DNA of 40,554 nucleotides from a bacterium (GTDB lineage: Bacteria > Sysuimicrobiota > Sysuimicrobiia > Sysuimicrobiales > Segetimicrobiaceae): contig DASYZR010000049.1 of NCBI GenBank assembly GCA_035945995.1, positions 1-40,554 of the forward strand, given 5' to 3'. The notes under the pieces were generated by a model, which searched no databases, was not told the origin of the DNA, and worked only from the letters and a program-made list of their open reading frames with translations. Both the position numbers and the translations under genes were made by a program. Position 1 is the stretch's first letter, and the number at the start of each line of letters is the position of its first letter. This document shows, piece by piece, positions 26,045 through 33,780 of this stretch.

Positions 26045-26614
26045 GTGGGCGTCGAGGAGATTCAGGTGATGCGGGCACGCGTGGCACGGGCGGAACGGCG
26101 GCTTCGCATCATGTCGCTGGGCTGGCTCGCGGCCGCCGTCGTGGCGGCCGTCCTGTGGACCGGCGCACCGCGGGCGCAATCCCAGACGGCCGTCCTGTCG
26201 GCGCGCCGGATCGCGGTGGTCGATCAGAAGGGGAAGGACCGGATCAGCCTGGCACTCGACTCCAGCAACAATCCGGCGATCTGGCTGCGGGACGACGCCG
26301 GCAAGGACCGTCTGTTCATCGGATTTGGGAAGTTGGCCGCCCGTCCGTTGATCGAGCTGAGCGACGAAACCGGCCGGGTGCGCGTCACCATGGGCCTGAG
26401 CCCGGACCGCGACACCCCGCAGGTGGTGCTCCTCGACGAGAACGGCAGGCAGCGCGGATTCCTCGGATTTTCCGCGAGCGGCACGGCCACCCCGGAGTTC
26501 GACCTGGCGGACGAACACGCGATGGACCGTATCACGTTTGGGTGGAGCCCGGCGGACAAGCCGGTGCTGATGGTGCGCGACCCGTCCGGCAAGACGATAT
26601 GGTCGGCGCCGTAG
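26045..26614 (+). CDS. Membrane-anchored protein with six D-x-x-G-x-x-R repeats, copy A
   Basis: The 189-residue product has a short basic, coiled N-terminus (VEEIQVMRARVARAERRLRI), one membrane helix (SLGWLAAAVVAAVLW, about residues 25-40) and then about six repeats of roughly 25 residues. The core phrase is hydrophobic-D-x-x-G-x-x-R followed by a hydrophobic strand: VVDQKGKDRISL, WLRDDAGKDRLF, LSDETGRVRVTM, LLDENGRQRGFL, LADEHAMDRITF, MVRDPSGKTIW. The last two units are degenerate. The repeat suggests a small beta-solenoid or propeller outside the membrane. GAGGAGG lies nine bases before the GTG at 26045. I recognise the repeat type only from uncharacterised bacterial proteins. Copy B follows 13 bases downstream. 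Confidence 0.7.
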   Translation: MGVEEIQVMRARVARAERRLRIMSLGWLAAAVVAAVLWTGAPRAQSQTAVLSARRIAVVDQKGKDRISLALDSSNNPAIWLRDDAGKDRLFIGFGKLAARPLIELSDETGRVRVTMGLSPDRDTPQVVLLDENGRQRGFLGFSASGTATPEFDLADEHAMDRITFGWSPADKPVLMVRDPSGKTIWSAP

Positions 26615-26627
26615 GGGAGCGGCCGCC

Positions 26628-27194
26628 GTGCAGAGCGAGGTGCAGGCGTTGCGGCGCGAGCTCGCCCGGTTCGAGCGCCGCGCGCACGCGGTGTCGCTGG
26701 CCGGGCTCGCCGCCGTGATGATGGCCGTGGTGCTCGGGATCGGCGCACGGCAGGCTCAGTCTCAGTCCGCGTCGCTGTCGGCGCGCGGGGTCGTCCTCGT
26801 GGATGCGTCCGGCCGGCCGCGCATTGTCCTCGGGACCGATGCGAACAACCGGCCGGGCATCCGCCTGCTCGACGAGGCCGGGAAGGACCGGCTCGTCTTC
26901 GGCCTCGACGCGGGGCGCGGGTTCCCGCAGGTCTTCCTCGCCGACGAAGGCGGCCGCCGCCGGTTCGGCGCCGAGGTGAGCTTCGAGCGCGGCGGCGCAG
27001 AGATCGTCCTGTTCGATGCCGCGGGGACGTCGCGGGCGGACTTCGGCTTCGACCACCAGTTGGGGACGCCGCGATTCGCGCTCGGCGACGAGCACGGCAG
27101 GGACCGTATCTACGCGGGATGGACGAGGGACGGTACGACGCTCAATGTCTTCGACGACTCGGGCGCCGTCATCTGGAGGGTCGCTGCGCCCTGA
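26628..27194 (+). CDS. Membrane-anchored protein with six D-x-x-G-x-x-R repeats, copy B
   Basis: This 188-residue paralogue of the preceding gene has the same build: a basic heptad-like start (VQALRRELARFERR), one membrane helix (SLAGLAAVMMAVVLGIG), the shared junction SQSASLSARG, and six units (LVDASGRPRIVL, LLDEAGKDRLVF, LADEGGRRRFGA, LFDAAGTSRADF, LGDEHGRDRIYA, VFDDSGAVIW). The two copies align end to end and both close with a short D-x-SG-x-x-IW unit, so they arose by tandem duplication. They are probably one operon. The function is unknown. The gene ends at a perfect hairpin shared with the convergent MFS gene. Confidence 0.7.
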   Translation: MQSEVQALRRELARFERRAHAVSLAGLAAVMMAVVLGIGARQAQSQSASLSARGVVLVDASGRPRIVLGTDANNRPGIRLLDEAGKDRLVFGLDAGRGFPQVFLADEGGRRRFGAEVSFERGGAEIVLFDAAGTSRADFGFDHQLGTPRFALGDEHGRDRIYAGWTRDGTTLNVFDDSGAVIWRVAAP

Positions 27195-27224
27195 AGCCGC
27201 CGGTCTTCGGATGGGCGTCGTGGT

Positions 27225-27247
27225 GGGGACCGGGCGTTCCGGTCCCC
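27225..27247. terminator. Hairpin between convergent genes
   Basis: GGGGACCGG (27225-27233) pairs perfectly with CCGGTCCCC (27239-27247) around the loop GCGTT. It lies 30 bases after repeat-protein B and two bases after the MFS stop on the other strand. No U-tract follows on either side, so it may need a helper factor or merely protect 3' ends. Confidence 0.45.
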
Positions 27248-27249
27248 GA

Positions 27250-28494
27250 TCACTTCCCCGGGACTCCCCGCGTCGATTCGGTCGCGGACTCCAGCGGCAC
27301 GCGGCGGAACACGAGCCACAGGGCCAGGTCGTATGCCGCTTTGATGCCGCCGGCGAGGAAAAACGGCAGCCCGCTCGCGGCGGTCGCAAGCGCCGCGCCG
27401 GAGAGAATCGGGGCCAGACTCGTCGCGGCGGGCCGGATCGCGTTCGTGAGTCCCGCCGCCGCGGCGCGCTCCCCGGGCGTGACGATGGCCATCGTGTACG
27501 CCTGGCGCGTGGGGACGTCCATGCTGGCGAGCGCCTGTCGCGCGAGCAGGACCGTCGCGGCCAACGGCCACGTCGGCATCAACGGGACGAATGCCAGGAG
27601 GATGTTGGACGGCAGATGCGTGAAGACGGCCGTGTTGAGCAACCCCAGCCGGCCGGCGAGCCAGGCCGCGGGCAGGTAAGAGACCGCGGCGAGCAGGTTC
27701 GCGCCGAAGAAGAGCATGCCGAGGCTCTTCAGATCGACGCCGAACCGCTCGTGAAACCACAGGGCGACAAGGCTCTGCACGACGAGACCGCCGGCCAGCG
27801 CATCGGCGGCGAAGAGCCCCGTGAGCCCAAGGACGATCCGGCGCGACCGCCGCAACCCGCGGCCGGCGTCACGGTGCGCGGCACCGGGCGGCGCTTCGAC
27901 GGCGCGCGACAGTGTCGTGTACAGGATGGCCAGCGCGGCGCCGCACCCGGCGAATGCCCAGGCGGCCGCGCGCTGCGCCGCGAGCGGCGGCCACCCCCCC
28001 GCCTCGAGAGCGGCCGGCACGAGTCCCGCGGCCAGCGCGCCGAACGCGGCGGCCAGCGTTCCGGCCAGATTGTACCAGGCGTAGGACAGCACCCGCGGCG
28101 CGCCGGTGGAGCGCGACAGGATCGCCTGCTCGATCGGCTGAAACGGCCCGACCTCCTGCCCCGTCGGGCTTAACCCTCCGAGCGCGGCGAGCGCCAGGAT
28201 GACGCCGAACGAGGTCTGCGTTGCCAAACCGACGCCGGTCACGGCCATGGCGGCCGCGGCGGCCATGAGCATCCGGCGCCGTCCCCAGCGGTCGACGAGG
28301 AATGACATCGCCGTTGACGTCACCGCGCTGCCGGCGAGCGCGACCGTGAAGAGCAGGCCGATCGCGACGGACGAGTAGCCGATCGCCGAGAGGTACAGCG
28401 CGAGCCCTACGGAGAGAAACCCGAACCCAAACATCCGCACGCCGCGCGCGGAAATGAGCGCCGTCCAGTCGTGCCCCGCCATCTCGACGGTCAT
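27250..28494 (-). CDS. MFS exporter, last gene of the chromate operon
   Basis: The 414-residue transporter has twelve hydrophobic segments in two halves, with the MFS loop signature VDRWGRRRMLM (about residue 67) between helices 2 and 3 and a charged central loop (SRAVEAPPGAAHRDAGRGLRRSRR). The ATG overlaps the stop of the full-length chrB by four bases (ATGA), so it is translated from the same mRNA. A chromate or general metal/oxyanion efflux role is inferred from that position only; the family also includes drug exporters. It ends just before the hairpin at 27225-27247. Confidence 0.82.
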   Translation of the reverse strand: MTVEMAGHDWTALISARGVRMFGFGFLSVGLALYLSAIGYSSVAIGLLFTVALAGSAVTSTAMSFLVDRWGRRRMLMAAAAAMAVTGVGLATQTSFGVILALAALGGLSPTGQEVGPFQPIEQAILSRSTGAPRVLSYAWYNLAGTLAAAFGALAAGLVPAALEAGGWPPLAAQRAAAWAFAGCGAALAILYTTLSRAVEAPPGAAHRDAGRGLRRSRRIVLGLTGLFAADALAGGLVVQSLVALWFHERFGVDLKSLGMLFFGANLLAAVSYLPAAWLAGRLGLLNTAVFTHLPSNILLAFVPLMPTWPLAATVLLARQALASMDVPTRQAYTMAIVTPGERAAAAGLTNAIRPAATSLAPILSGAALATAASGLPFFLAGGIKAAYDLALWLVFRRVPLESATESTRGVPGK

Positions 28495-29438
28495 CCGCGC
28501 CTCCGCTGGCGGGACCGGCCCGGCGTGGGCCCGAGCGATGCGTACAAGCCTTCGAACAGCGCGACGCCGTGGGCTTCGCGCTCGGTATCCGCGAGACCGC
28601 CCCATCCGCGCAAGATGGCGTCGACCCCGGCGATCTCGGGCCGCGCGTACCGTCCGTCGCGCAGGTCGATTTCGTGGACGATCTCCCCGATCGCGCGGAC
28701 GCCCGCGTCGTCCAAGTCGAAGGTGCGCGTCATCGTTTCGAACGTGCACCGGTTGCCGTGGTGTCCGAACCTTGCGCCCGGCATATCGAACGCGATCTCG
28801 TCCGGCTCCGGGGTCGCCGCGTACCGGACGATGGCGCGCGGGTTGACGAAGCGTCGAATCAGCCACACGCACGCGAGCCGATCGACGTGCGGGCGCGGCC
28901 GGGTCACCCACCGCGCGGCGCGGTAGGCTGCGATCGCGGCCGGCTCGACGCGGCCGTCGGCGCGCGCCGGCGTGAGCGTGCGCTCGAGACGGTCGAGTTT
29001 CGCGGCCACGGCCGCCGCGTCCGCCGACTCGAAGAAGTCGATCCGCGCGAGATCCGTGTGCTCGCGCCGGAGTTTCGCCAGGGCCTCGCGGGCGTCCCCG
29101 GCGGCGCCCCTGTGTCGAAGGGATCGTTGGAGCTCCGCGACGCGGGCGTCGAGCGCTTCGTAGTCCGTGCGCCGGGCCTCCTGGAACAGCGTCACGAGCG
29201 CCGCGTCCGTCATCCCCTCGAATCGGTCGACGTGCATCAGCAGCGCCTCGCCCTTCGCGTCTTCGACCTCCTGGGCCAGCCACTGGAATGCCTCCATACA
29301 ATCGGGCCGGCCGGGCAGCACATAGACGCCGCCCTTCGGCGACACGGCCCCGAGGGCGCGGAGCCGCCGCCAGACGGCCACCCGGGGACTCGACCGCGCT
29401 TTCGATGGAAGCGAGTAGGAGAAGACGAGCCAGGTCAC
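28491..29438 (-). CDS. chrB: Chromate resistance regulator ChrB, full length
   Basis: ChrB proteins sense chromate and control chr operons. The 315-residue product shows the ChrB N-domain (TWLVFSYSLPSKARSSPRVAVWRRL, KGGVYVLPGR, LMHVDRFEGMTD) and, after a helical middle, the ChrB C-domain (RWVTRPRPHVDRLACVWLIR, FDMPGARFGHHGNRCTFETMT). The start is the GTG at 29438, which overlaps the stop of the preceding gene as GTGA; an upstream ATG at 29468 would overlap that gene more deeply. A stand-alone copy of the same C-domain begins the operon at 32413, so two ChrB C-domains are made from one transcript. Confidence 0.88.
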   Translation of the reverse strand: MTWLVFSYSLPSKARSSPRVAVWRRLRALGAVSPKGGVYVLPGRPDCMEAFQWLAQEVEDAKGEALLMHVDRFEGMTDAALVTLFQEARRTDYEALDARVAELQRSLRHRGAAGDAREALAKLRREHTDLARIDFFESADAAAVAAKLDRLERTLTPARADGRVEPAAIAAYRAARWVTRPRPHVDRLACVWLIRRFVNPRAIVRYAATPEPDEIAFDMPGARFGHHGNRCTFETMTRTFDLDDAGVRAIGEIVHEIDLRDGRYARPEIAGVDAILRGWGGLADTEREAHGVALFEGLYASLGPTPGRSRQRRRG

Positions 29439-29857
29439 CCCGGCGCCCCTCGCGGCGGTCGCTCGCATTCGTCCAACAACCGCTTCACCCGTGCAACGAT
29501 CGCGTCCCGGGCGGCCGGGAATCCGTCGCTCACCGGCGGCACGTCATCCCACCTCTCGATTGCGCGACCGGGTGGAGCGGCGGGGCCGAGGTCGCACCCG
29601 AACGACACGATCCGCCAGGCGGATTTCAATTCCTCGCGGGTGACGCTTCGCGGACGGTGCTCTCCGACCTCAAGGCCGTCCCTGCGAAGACCCTCACGGA
29701 CCTGGGACGGTATCTCGGGCTCCGGTTCGATCCCGGCCGCGCGCGCGAGGATATCGAGCCCGCGTTCCGCGGAGAGCCGGTTCAAATAGGCGCCGGCGAT
29801 CACGCTCTTGGCGGCGCCGTGAAGACAGACGAAGACGACTGTTCGGCCGGCTGGCAT
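29435..29857 (-). CDS. Low-molecular-weight phosphatase-fold protein with CX5K loop
   Basis: The 140-residue protein has the fold of LMW protein tyrosine phosphatases and ArsC-type arsenate reductases: a first strand VVFVC, the P-loop CLHGAAKS, and a late WDDVPPVSDG segment at the place of the general-acid loop. The invariant arginine of the C-x5-R signature is lysine here, so normal phosphatase or arsenate reductase chemistry is doubtful. The ATG at 29857 is preceded by AAGGGGG. It sits between chrA and chrB in the chromate operon and is coupled to chrB by a 4-base overlap, suggesting an oxyanion-related role. I give no gene symbol because arsenate reductase activity is not supported. Confidence 0.75.
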   Translation of the reverse strand: MPAGRTVVFVCLHGAAKSVIAGAYLNRLSAERGLDILARAAGIEPEPEIPSQVREGLRRDGLEVGEHRPRSVTREELKSAWRIVSFGCDLGPAAPPGRAIERWDDVPPVSDGFPAARDAIVARVKRLLDECERPPRGAPG

Positions 29858-29879
29858 GTCCTCCAACCCCCTTCGTGTC

Positions 29880-31064
29880 TCACTTGACAAAGACCCACGT
29901 TGGTTTGAGCAGCTCATACCCGATCAACCCGATAACCGCCGTGACCGCCACGAGGAGCAGGTTGCTCACCTTCCAGCGCACGAGCGCGACAAGGCTCACG
30001 ATCGCGACGAGGGCGGTGAGCCAATCCCCGATCGCGATTCTCGCCAACAGCAGGCCGGCGCCCAGGATCGTGCCGATCGCCGCGGCGTAGGCGCCCTTCA
30101 CGAAGCCCTGGATGTCGGGGTTCTCGCGGTGGCGGATCAGAATCGGGGCCACGATGAGGACGAGGAGGAACGACGGAAGGAAGATCCCGATGGTGGAGAG
30201 CACGGACCCCCAGAAGCCCGCCACCAGATAGCCGACGAACGTCGCCGTGATGACGACCGGTCCGGGGCTCAGCATGCCCATCGCGACCGCGACGAGGAAC
30301 TGCGGTGCGTTAAGCCAGCCGGTCTGCTGGACCAATCCCTTCTCGAGGAAGGGCACGATCACGAGCCCGCTCCCGAACGTGAGGCTCCCGGCCTTCAAGA
30401 AGAAGATGAGCAACCGGCCAAGGGTCGGGGCCGCCGGAGCCGCGACGGCGCCGATCTTCGCGGGAACGCCGGCGAGCAGCGGAAGGCCGGCTGCCGCCGA
30501 CCGCCGGCGGAGGAGCGTTCCGTAATACGCGATGCCGATCGCGCCCGCGACGATGAACAGGACCGCGACTTCGGCCTGCACCGCAACCGTGACGATGAAA
30601 CACCCCGCGGCGATGACCCACTGCAGGCGATCCTCCATGCCCAGCCTGGCCAAGCGGTGGCACGAATACAAGATGAGCGCGATCACGGCCGGGCTTACCC
30701 CGTAGAAGATCCCTCTGACCGGCGAGAGATCGCCGAAGTGAACATAGAGAGCGCCGAGCGCGGCCACGAAGAGAAAGTTGGGGAGGATGAAGGCCCAGCC
30801 TCCCGCCCACGCGCCCCAGACTCCGCCTCGAATGTAGGAAATGAAGATGCCCACCTGGATGGCGAGCGGGCCGGGCAGAGACTGGCACACGGCGACGCCC
30901 TCGCGAAATTCTTCCCGCGTCAGCCACCGCCGCTCCCCGACGAGCTCTTTCTCCATCTGGCCGACGAGGGCCACGGGTCCGCCGAAGCCGATCGCGCCGA
31001 GGCGGAGATAATATAGGACGAGATCCCGAACCGGAACTCGGCGGCCCGTGTCGCTCCGACTCAT
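29880..31064 (-). CDS. chrA: Chromate transporter ChrA
   Basis: The 394-residue membrane protein is a long-chain CHR exporter with two homologous halves. The first has LRLGAIGFGGPVALVGQMEKELV, WLTREEFREGVAVCQSLPGPLA; the second has FFLKAGSLTFGSGLVIVPFLEKGLV and MGMLSPGPVVITATFVGYLVAG. The paired GFGGP/TFGSG and QSLPGP/MLSPGP motifs are the family hallmarks. It expels chromate from the cytoplasm. The ATG at 31064 overlaps the beta-propeller stop as ATGA. About ten to twelve hydrophobic segments are visible. It is the central gene of the operon. Confidence 0.95.
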   Translation of the reverse strand: MSRSDTGRRVPVRDLVLYYLRLGAIGFGGPVALVGQMEKELVGERRWLTREEFREGVAVCQSLPGPLAIQVGIFISYIRGGVWGAWAGGWAFILPNFLFVAALGALYVHFGDLSPVRGIFYGVSPAVIALILYSCHRLARLGMEDRLQWVIAAGCFIVTVAVQAEVAVLFIVAGAIGIAYYGTLLRRRSAAAGLPLLAGVPAKIGAVAAPAAPTLGRLLIFFLKAGSLTFGSGLVIVPFLEKGLVQQTGWLNAPQFLVAVAMGMLSPGPVVITATFVGYLVAGFWGSVLSTIGIFLPSFLLVLIVAPILIRHRENPDIQGFVKGAYAAAIGTILGAGLLLARIAIGDWLTALVAIVSLVALVRWKVSNLLLVAVTAVIGLIGYELLKPTWVFVK

Positions 31065-31966
31065 TCGCGGCTCTCCTCGTACACGGCCGCCCGGCAGCTG
31101 CCGGGAAGGAACACGTAGAGCCGCTGCCGCGTGCGGTCGAAGGCGGTCGTATGCGCGCCCGCCTCCGTGGCGATTTCTTGGCCGATCGCCATCGCTCGGG
31201 TGTCGATGACGGCGAGGATGCCCGGTTGGCCGATCGCGACATACACGCAAGACCGGTCGGCGTTGTACCAAATCGCGTCCGGTTGCCCCGGGATCACGAC
31301 GCCGGCAAGTTCCCGGCCGGTCTTGAGGTCGAGCGCCAGGACGTTGCCGCCGTCGCAGGCGACGAGCGCCCGGCCGTGTTCCACGTCGAGGTCGAGACCG
31401 TGAGGACCGGGCGAGGACACCGGCCACCGCTCCCGCGTTGCCGCCGTGTCCGCATCCAGGACGGCGATGCAGGCGGGTTCCCGGATGTTGACCAGGAATC
31501 GGTCCCCGTCCGAATCGTAGACGCACCAGCGGGGTCTGCCCGGTAATTCCCCGCCGGCGACGATCGACCCCGCGCCGGGATCGACGAGCCGGGCGCGAAA
31601 GTCCTGAACGTCGGCGACCAAGAGCCGGTGGCGGCGTGGGTCCCATGCCAGGCCGTTCGGGTTCGGTCCCACGACGATTTCAGCGGTCACGGCCCCCGAA
31701 GCCGCCATCACGACGAGCACCTTCCCCGCTCCTCGGGCCGCCGCGAAGACGAGCCGCTCCGTCTGCGCGCACAGCACGCCGCTCGCCGCCGGGCAGCCCG
31801 GAATCGTGCCACGATGGATCCCGCGCTCTCCGTCGATGATTTCGACGGTTCCCGTCGCCGTATGCGCGAGGAACACCAGCCCCGTCTCGAGATGCACGTC
31901 GCCGTGATCGAAGCCCCCCGACGGATGGGACGGCAGGGGGATCGCTCCGGCCGGGGTCAGCGCCAC
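31061..31966 (-). CDS. Cytoplasmic YVTN-type beta-propeller in the chromate operon
   Basis: A 301-residue protein made of about six repeats of the kind GLAWDPRRHRLLVADVQD and LDLDVEHGRALVACDGG, the WD40-like YVTN propeller pattern. No signal peptide or membrane helix is present at its N-terminus (MALTPAGAIPLPSHPSGGFD), so unlike the YncE-type protein at 23369 it should be cytoplasmic. It lies between the stand-alone ChrB domain and chrA, six bases after the former and overlapping the latter, so it belongs to the operon. The role is unknown; scaffold or sensor are only guesses. The GTG at 31966 lacks a clear ribosome binding site. Confidence 0.7.
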   Translation of the reverse strand: MALTPAGAIPLPSHPSGGFDHGDVHLETGLVFLAHTATGTVEIIDGERGIHRGTIPGCPAASGVLCAQTERLVFAAARGAGKVLVVMAASGAVTAEIVVGPNPNGLAWDPRRHRLLVADVQDFRARLVDPGAGSIVAGGELPGRPRWCVYDSDGDRFLVNIREPACIAVLDADTAATRERWPVSSPGPHGLDLDVEHGRALVACDGGNVLALDLKTGRELAGVVIPGQPDAIWYNADRSCVYVAIGQPGILAVIDTRAMAIGQEIATEAGAHTTAFDRTRQRLYVFLPGSCRAAVYEESRE

Positions 31967-31972
31967 CGCGGG

Positions 31973-32413
31973 CTACCGTTCCTCCGCGACTTCCCGCCGG
32001 CACCACGCGTACAAGGCGTCGTACAGCGGCGTCTCGAGGCGGATCTTCTCGTGGTCGTCATCGCCGTGAATCAGCGCAAAGCCGTGCGCGATCGCCTTGA
32101 GGCCCGCCGCCTCGGGGACGATGGCGATGTCCGCGGCGACGTCCGCCCCATGGACGATCGTGGCCAGTTTGCGCAGGGCCGGATCGTCGAGATGGTACTT
32201 GACCATGATGGATTCGAAGCTGCACCGGCCGTCGACATGGCCGAGTTCGACGCCTTTGACGTCGTAGGGAATGGCCTTCTCCCGCTCGGCCGCGGCCAGC
32301 ACCTCGTCCGCGGGCGCGTAGATGAAGACGGGATCCTTGTCGACGAATTTGCGAATGAGCCACGGACAGGCGACCCGGTCGACGTTCGCGTTCTTGCGCG
32401 TGATCCACTTCAC
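31973..32413 (-). CDS. Stand-alone ChrB C-terminal domain protein
   Basis: The 146-residue protein corresponds to the C-terminal half of ChrB: KWITRKNANVDRVACPWLIRKF at its start, then YDVKGVELGHVDGRCSFESIMVKY and a helical tail. It aligns by motif with residues about 185-300 of the full-length ChrB encoded downstream. The GTG at 32413 is chosen because GGAGGTG lies six bases before it; the upstream GTG at 32422 would include that site. It is the first gene of the six-gene chromate operon, transcribed from the AT-rich region at 32430-32500. A chromate-response role is likely, the mechanism open. Confidence 0.85.
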   Translation of the reverse strand: MKWITRKNANVDRVACPWLIRKFVDKDPVFIYAPADEVLAAAEREKAIPYDVKGVELGHVDGRCSFESIMVKYHLDDPALRKLATIVHGADVAADIAIVPEAAGLKAIAHGFALIHGDDDHEKIRLETPLYDALYAWCRREVAEER

Positions 32414-32429
32414 GTCCGGCACCTCCGAC

Positions 32430-32500
32430 TGCGCGGTGGCATGGCATTTTGAACTGTGTAATAACTATTGCAAATACTAGCAACATATGATGCCCACGTC
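32430..32500 (-). promoter_or_regulatory. AT-rich control region of the chromate operon
   Basis: This short stretch is far more AT-rich than its surroundings and lies just upstream of the first chromate gene. It holds the imperfect palindrome CTATTGCAAATAC (arms TATT and AATA around GCA, near 32467-32479) and several -10-like hexamers on the minus strand (TATTAC, TAGTAT), so I cannot pick one start point. A repressor such as ChrB could bind the palindrome; this is inference. Confidence 0.4.
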
Positions 32501-32550
32501 AAGCCCCGGGCGTGTGTTCGACGGCCGGAACCGCGCGCGGGGGCCGATGC

Positions 32551-32556
32551 TATACT
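32551..32556 (+). promoter_or_regulatory. Extended -10 box of tRNA-Ser
   Basis: TGC followed by TATACT forms an extended -10 element eight bases before the mature tRNA. No clear -35 box accompanies it. The same TGC-TA-x-A-x-T layout precedes both tRNA-Ala genes. Confidence 0.55.
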
Positions 32557-32563
32557 GTGCGGT

Positions 32564-32651
32564 GGAGGGATGGCAGAGCGGCCGATTGCGGCGGTCTTGA
32601 AAACCGCTAGGGGGCGACCCCTCGGGAGTTCGAATCTCCCTCCCTCCGCCA
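32564..32651 (+). tRNA. tRNA-Ser (anticodon TGA)
   Basis: A type II tRNA of 88 bases with the acceptor GGAGGGA/TCCCTCC, discriminator G and encoded CCA. The anticodon stem GCGGT/ACCGC closes the loop CTTGAAA, anticodon TGA. The long variable arm (around GGGGCGACCCC) and the T-arm GAGTTCGAATCTC are present. Confidence 0.97.
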
Positions 32652-32767
32652 ACCGCGACGCCCTCGAATCCGTCCGGCCCCGCCGATGCGGCCGCCCCGC
32701 GATACTTGACTGAGGCAACTATCTTTGTCACGATGGTCGTCACGGGCAATCGAACGGGGGCGCGGCT

Positions 32768-33493
32768 ATGACCGAACTGCTCTATCTCAAGGATAGCTAC
32801 CGGCGCGACGCCGACGCCGTCGTGCGCGCGACCGGCGACGGCGCGGTCGTGCTCGACCGCACGGTGCTCTACCCCGGTGGCGGCGGCCAGCCGGCGGACA
32901 CCGGCACGCTGTGGTGGCCCGGCGGGGAGCGCCGGATCACCGAGATGCGGCGCGACGGCGGGACCGTGTGGCACGTGCTCGACGGCCCCCCGCCGCCGGA
33001 GGGCGCCGCCGTGCGCGCGGCGCTCGACTGGGACCGCCGGTATGCGATCATGCGCCACCACTCCGCGCTGCACGTCCTCGTCGGCGCGGTCTACCGCCTC
33101 TTCAACGCGCGTGTCACCGGCGGGGCGATCTACCCCGACCGCGCCCGGATGGATTTTTCGCTCGAAGACCTCGACAGGAGCCGCGTCGCGGAGATCGAGG
33201 GGGAGACCAACCGGGTCCTCGCGGAGGACCGGCCGATCACCGTGCGGTTCGTGACGCACGAGGAGTTCGCGCGCTCGGATCTCGTGCGGCTGGCCCGGGA
33301 TCTGGTCCCGCGGGACGTCGAGCGCATCCGCGTCGTCGAGATCGACGGGTACGATGCCCAGGCCGACGGCGGCACGCACGTGGCCCGCACGGCCGAGATC
33401 GGCGTCCTCCGGATCGTCAAGACCGAGAACAAAGGCAGGGCCAATCGCCGGCTGGAGATTCAGTTGACGCCCCCGCCGGCCGCAGGCGGGTGA
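32768..33493 (+). CDS. Alanyl-tRNA editing protein AlaX
   Basis: This free-standing editing enzyme hydrolyses serine (or glycine) wrongly attached to tRNA-Ala. The 241-residue sequence has the N-terminal beta-barrel start with YPGGGGQPADTG, the zinc motif RHHSALHVL (HxxxH, about residue 96-101) and the second zinc site in QADGGTHVARTAEIG (about 200). The usual cysteine of CxGTHV is D-G here, as in the middle-length AlaX proteins I know. GGGGGCG lies a few bases before the ATG. TTGACT at 32706 with a weak CACGAT 17 bases on is a possible promoter. It begins a four-gene operon with small-molecule enzymes and a MarR regulator. Confidence 0.88.
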   Translation: MTELLYLKDSYRRDADAVVRATGDGAVVLDRTVLYPGGGGQPADTGTLWWPGGERRITEMRRDGGTVWHVLDGPPPPEGAAVRAALDWDRRYAIMRHHSALHVLVGAVYRLFNARVTGGAIYPDRARMDFSLEDLDRSRVAEIEGETNRVLAEDRPITVRFVTHEEFARSDLVRLARDLVPRDVERIRVVEIDGYDAQADGGTHVARTAEIGVLRIVKTENKGRANRRLEIQLTPPPAAGG

Positions 33494-33498
33494 GCGCG

Positions 33499-33780
33499 AT
33501 GGGATACTACGTGCTGCTCTACTATGTAATCGACAACTTCGTGACGCGCCGGGCTCCATACCGCGAAGAGCACCTCGGCCTCGTCCGCGCGGCGCGCGAG
33601 CGCGGCGAGTTGGTCCTGGCCGGGGCCCTCGGGGATCCGCCCGATCGGGCGCTGCTCGTCTTTCGCGCCTCGGATCCGGCGCCGGTCGAGGCCTTCGCCC
33701 GGAGCGATCCCTACGTCCGGGAGGGGTTGGTGCGGCGGTGGGAAGTCCAACCGTGGGCCGTCGTGGTGGGCGCCCCGTGA
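33499..33780 (+). CDS. YciI-family protein
   Basis: The 93-residue protein has the YciI ferredoxin-like fold pattern: a first strand YYVLLYYVIDN, the conserved histidine in YREEHLGLVRAARERGELVLAGALGD, an LLVFRASDPAPVEAFARSDPYV segment with the conserved acidic D-P, and a final WEVQPWAVVVG strand. Some YciI proteins have hydrolase or dehydrochlorinase-like activity, but the role of most is unknown. The ATG at 33499 is five bases after the AlaX stop; an in-frame GTG at 33490 overlapping that stop is an alternative. The downstream gene overlaps its stop by four bases. Confidence 0.85.
   Translation: MGYYVLLYYVIDNFVTRRAPYREEHLGLVRAARERGELVLAGALGDPPDRALLVFRASDPAPVEAFARSDPYVREGLVRRWEVQPWAVVVGAP

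Noticed and set aside
29435-29857. Calling the phosphatase-fold gene arsC
   Set aside because: The arginine of the C-x5-R loop is missing and the surrounding operon is for chromate, so arsenate reductase activity is not supported.
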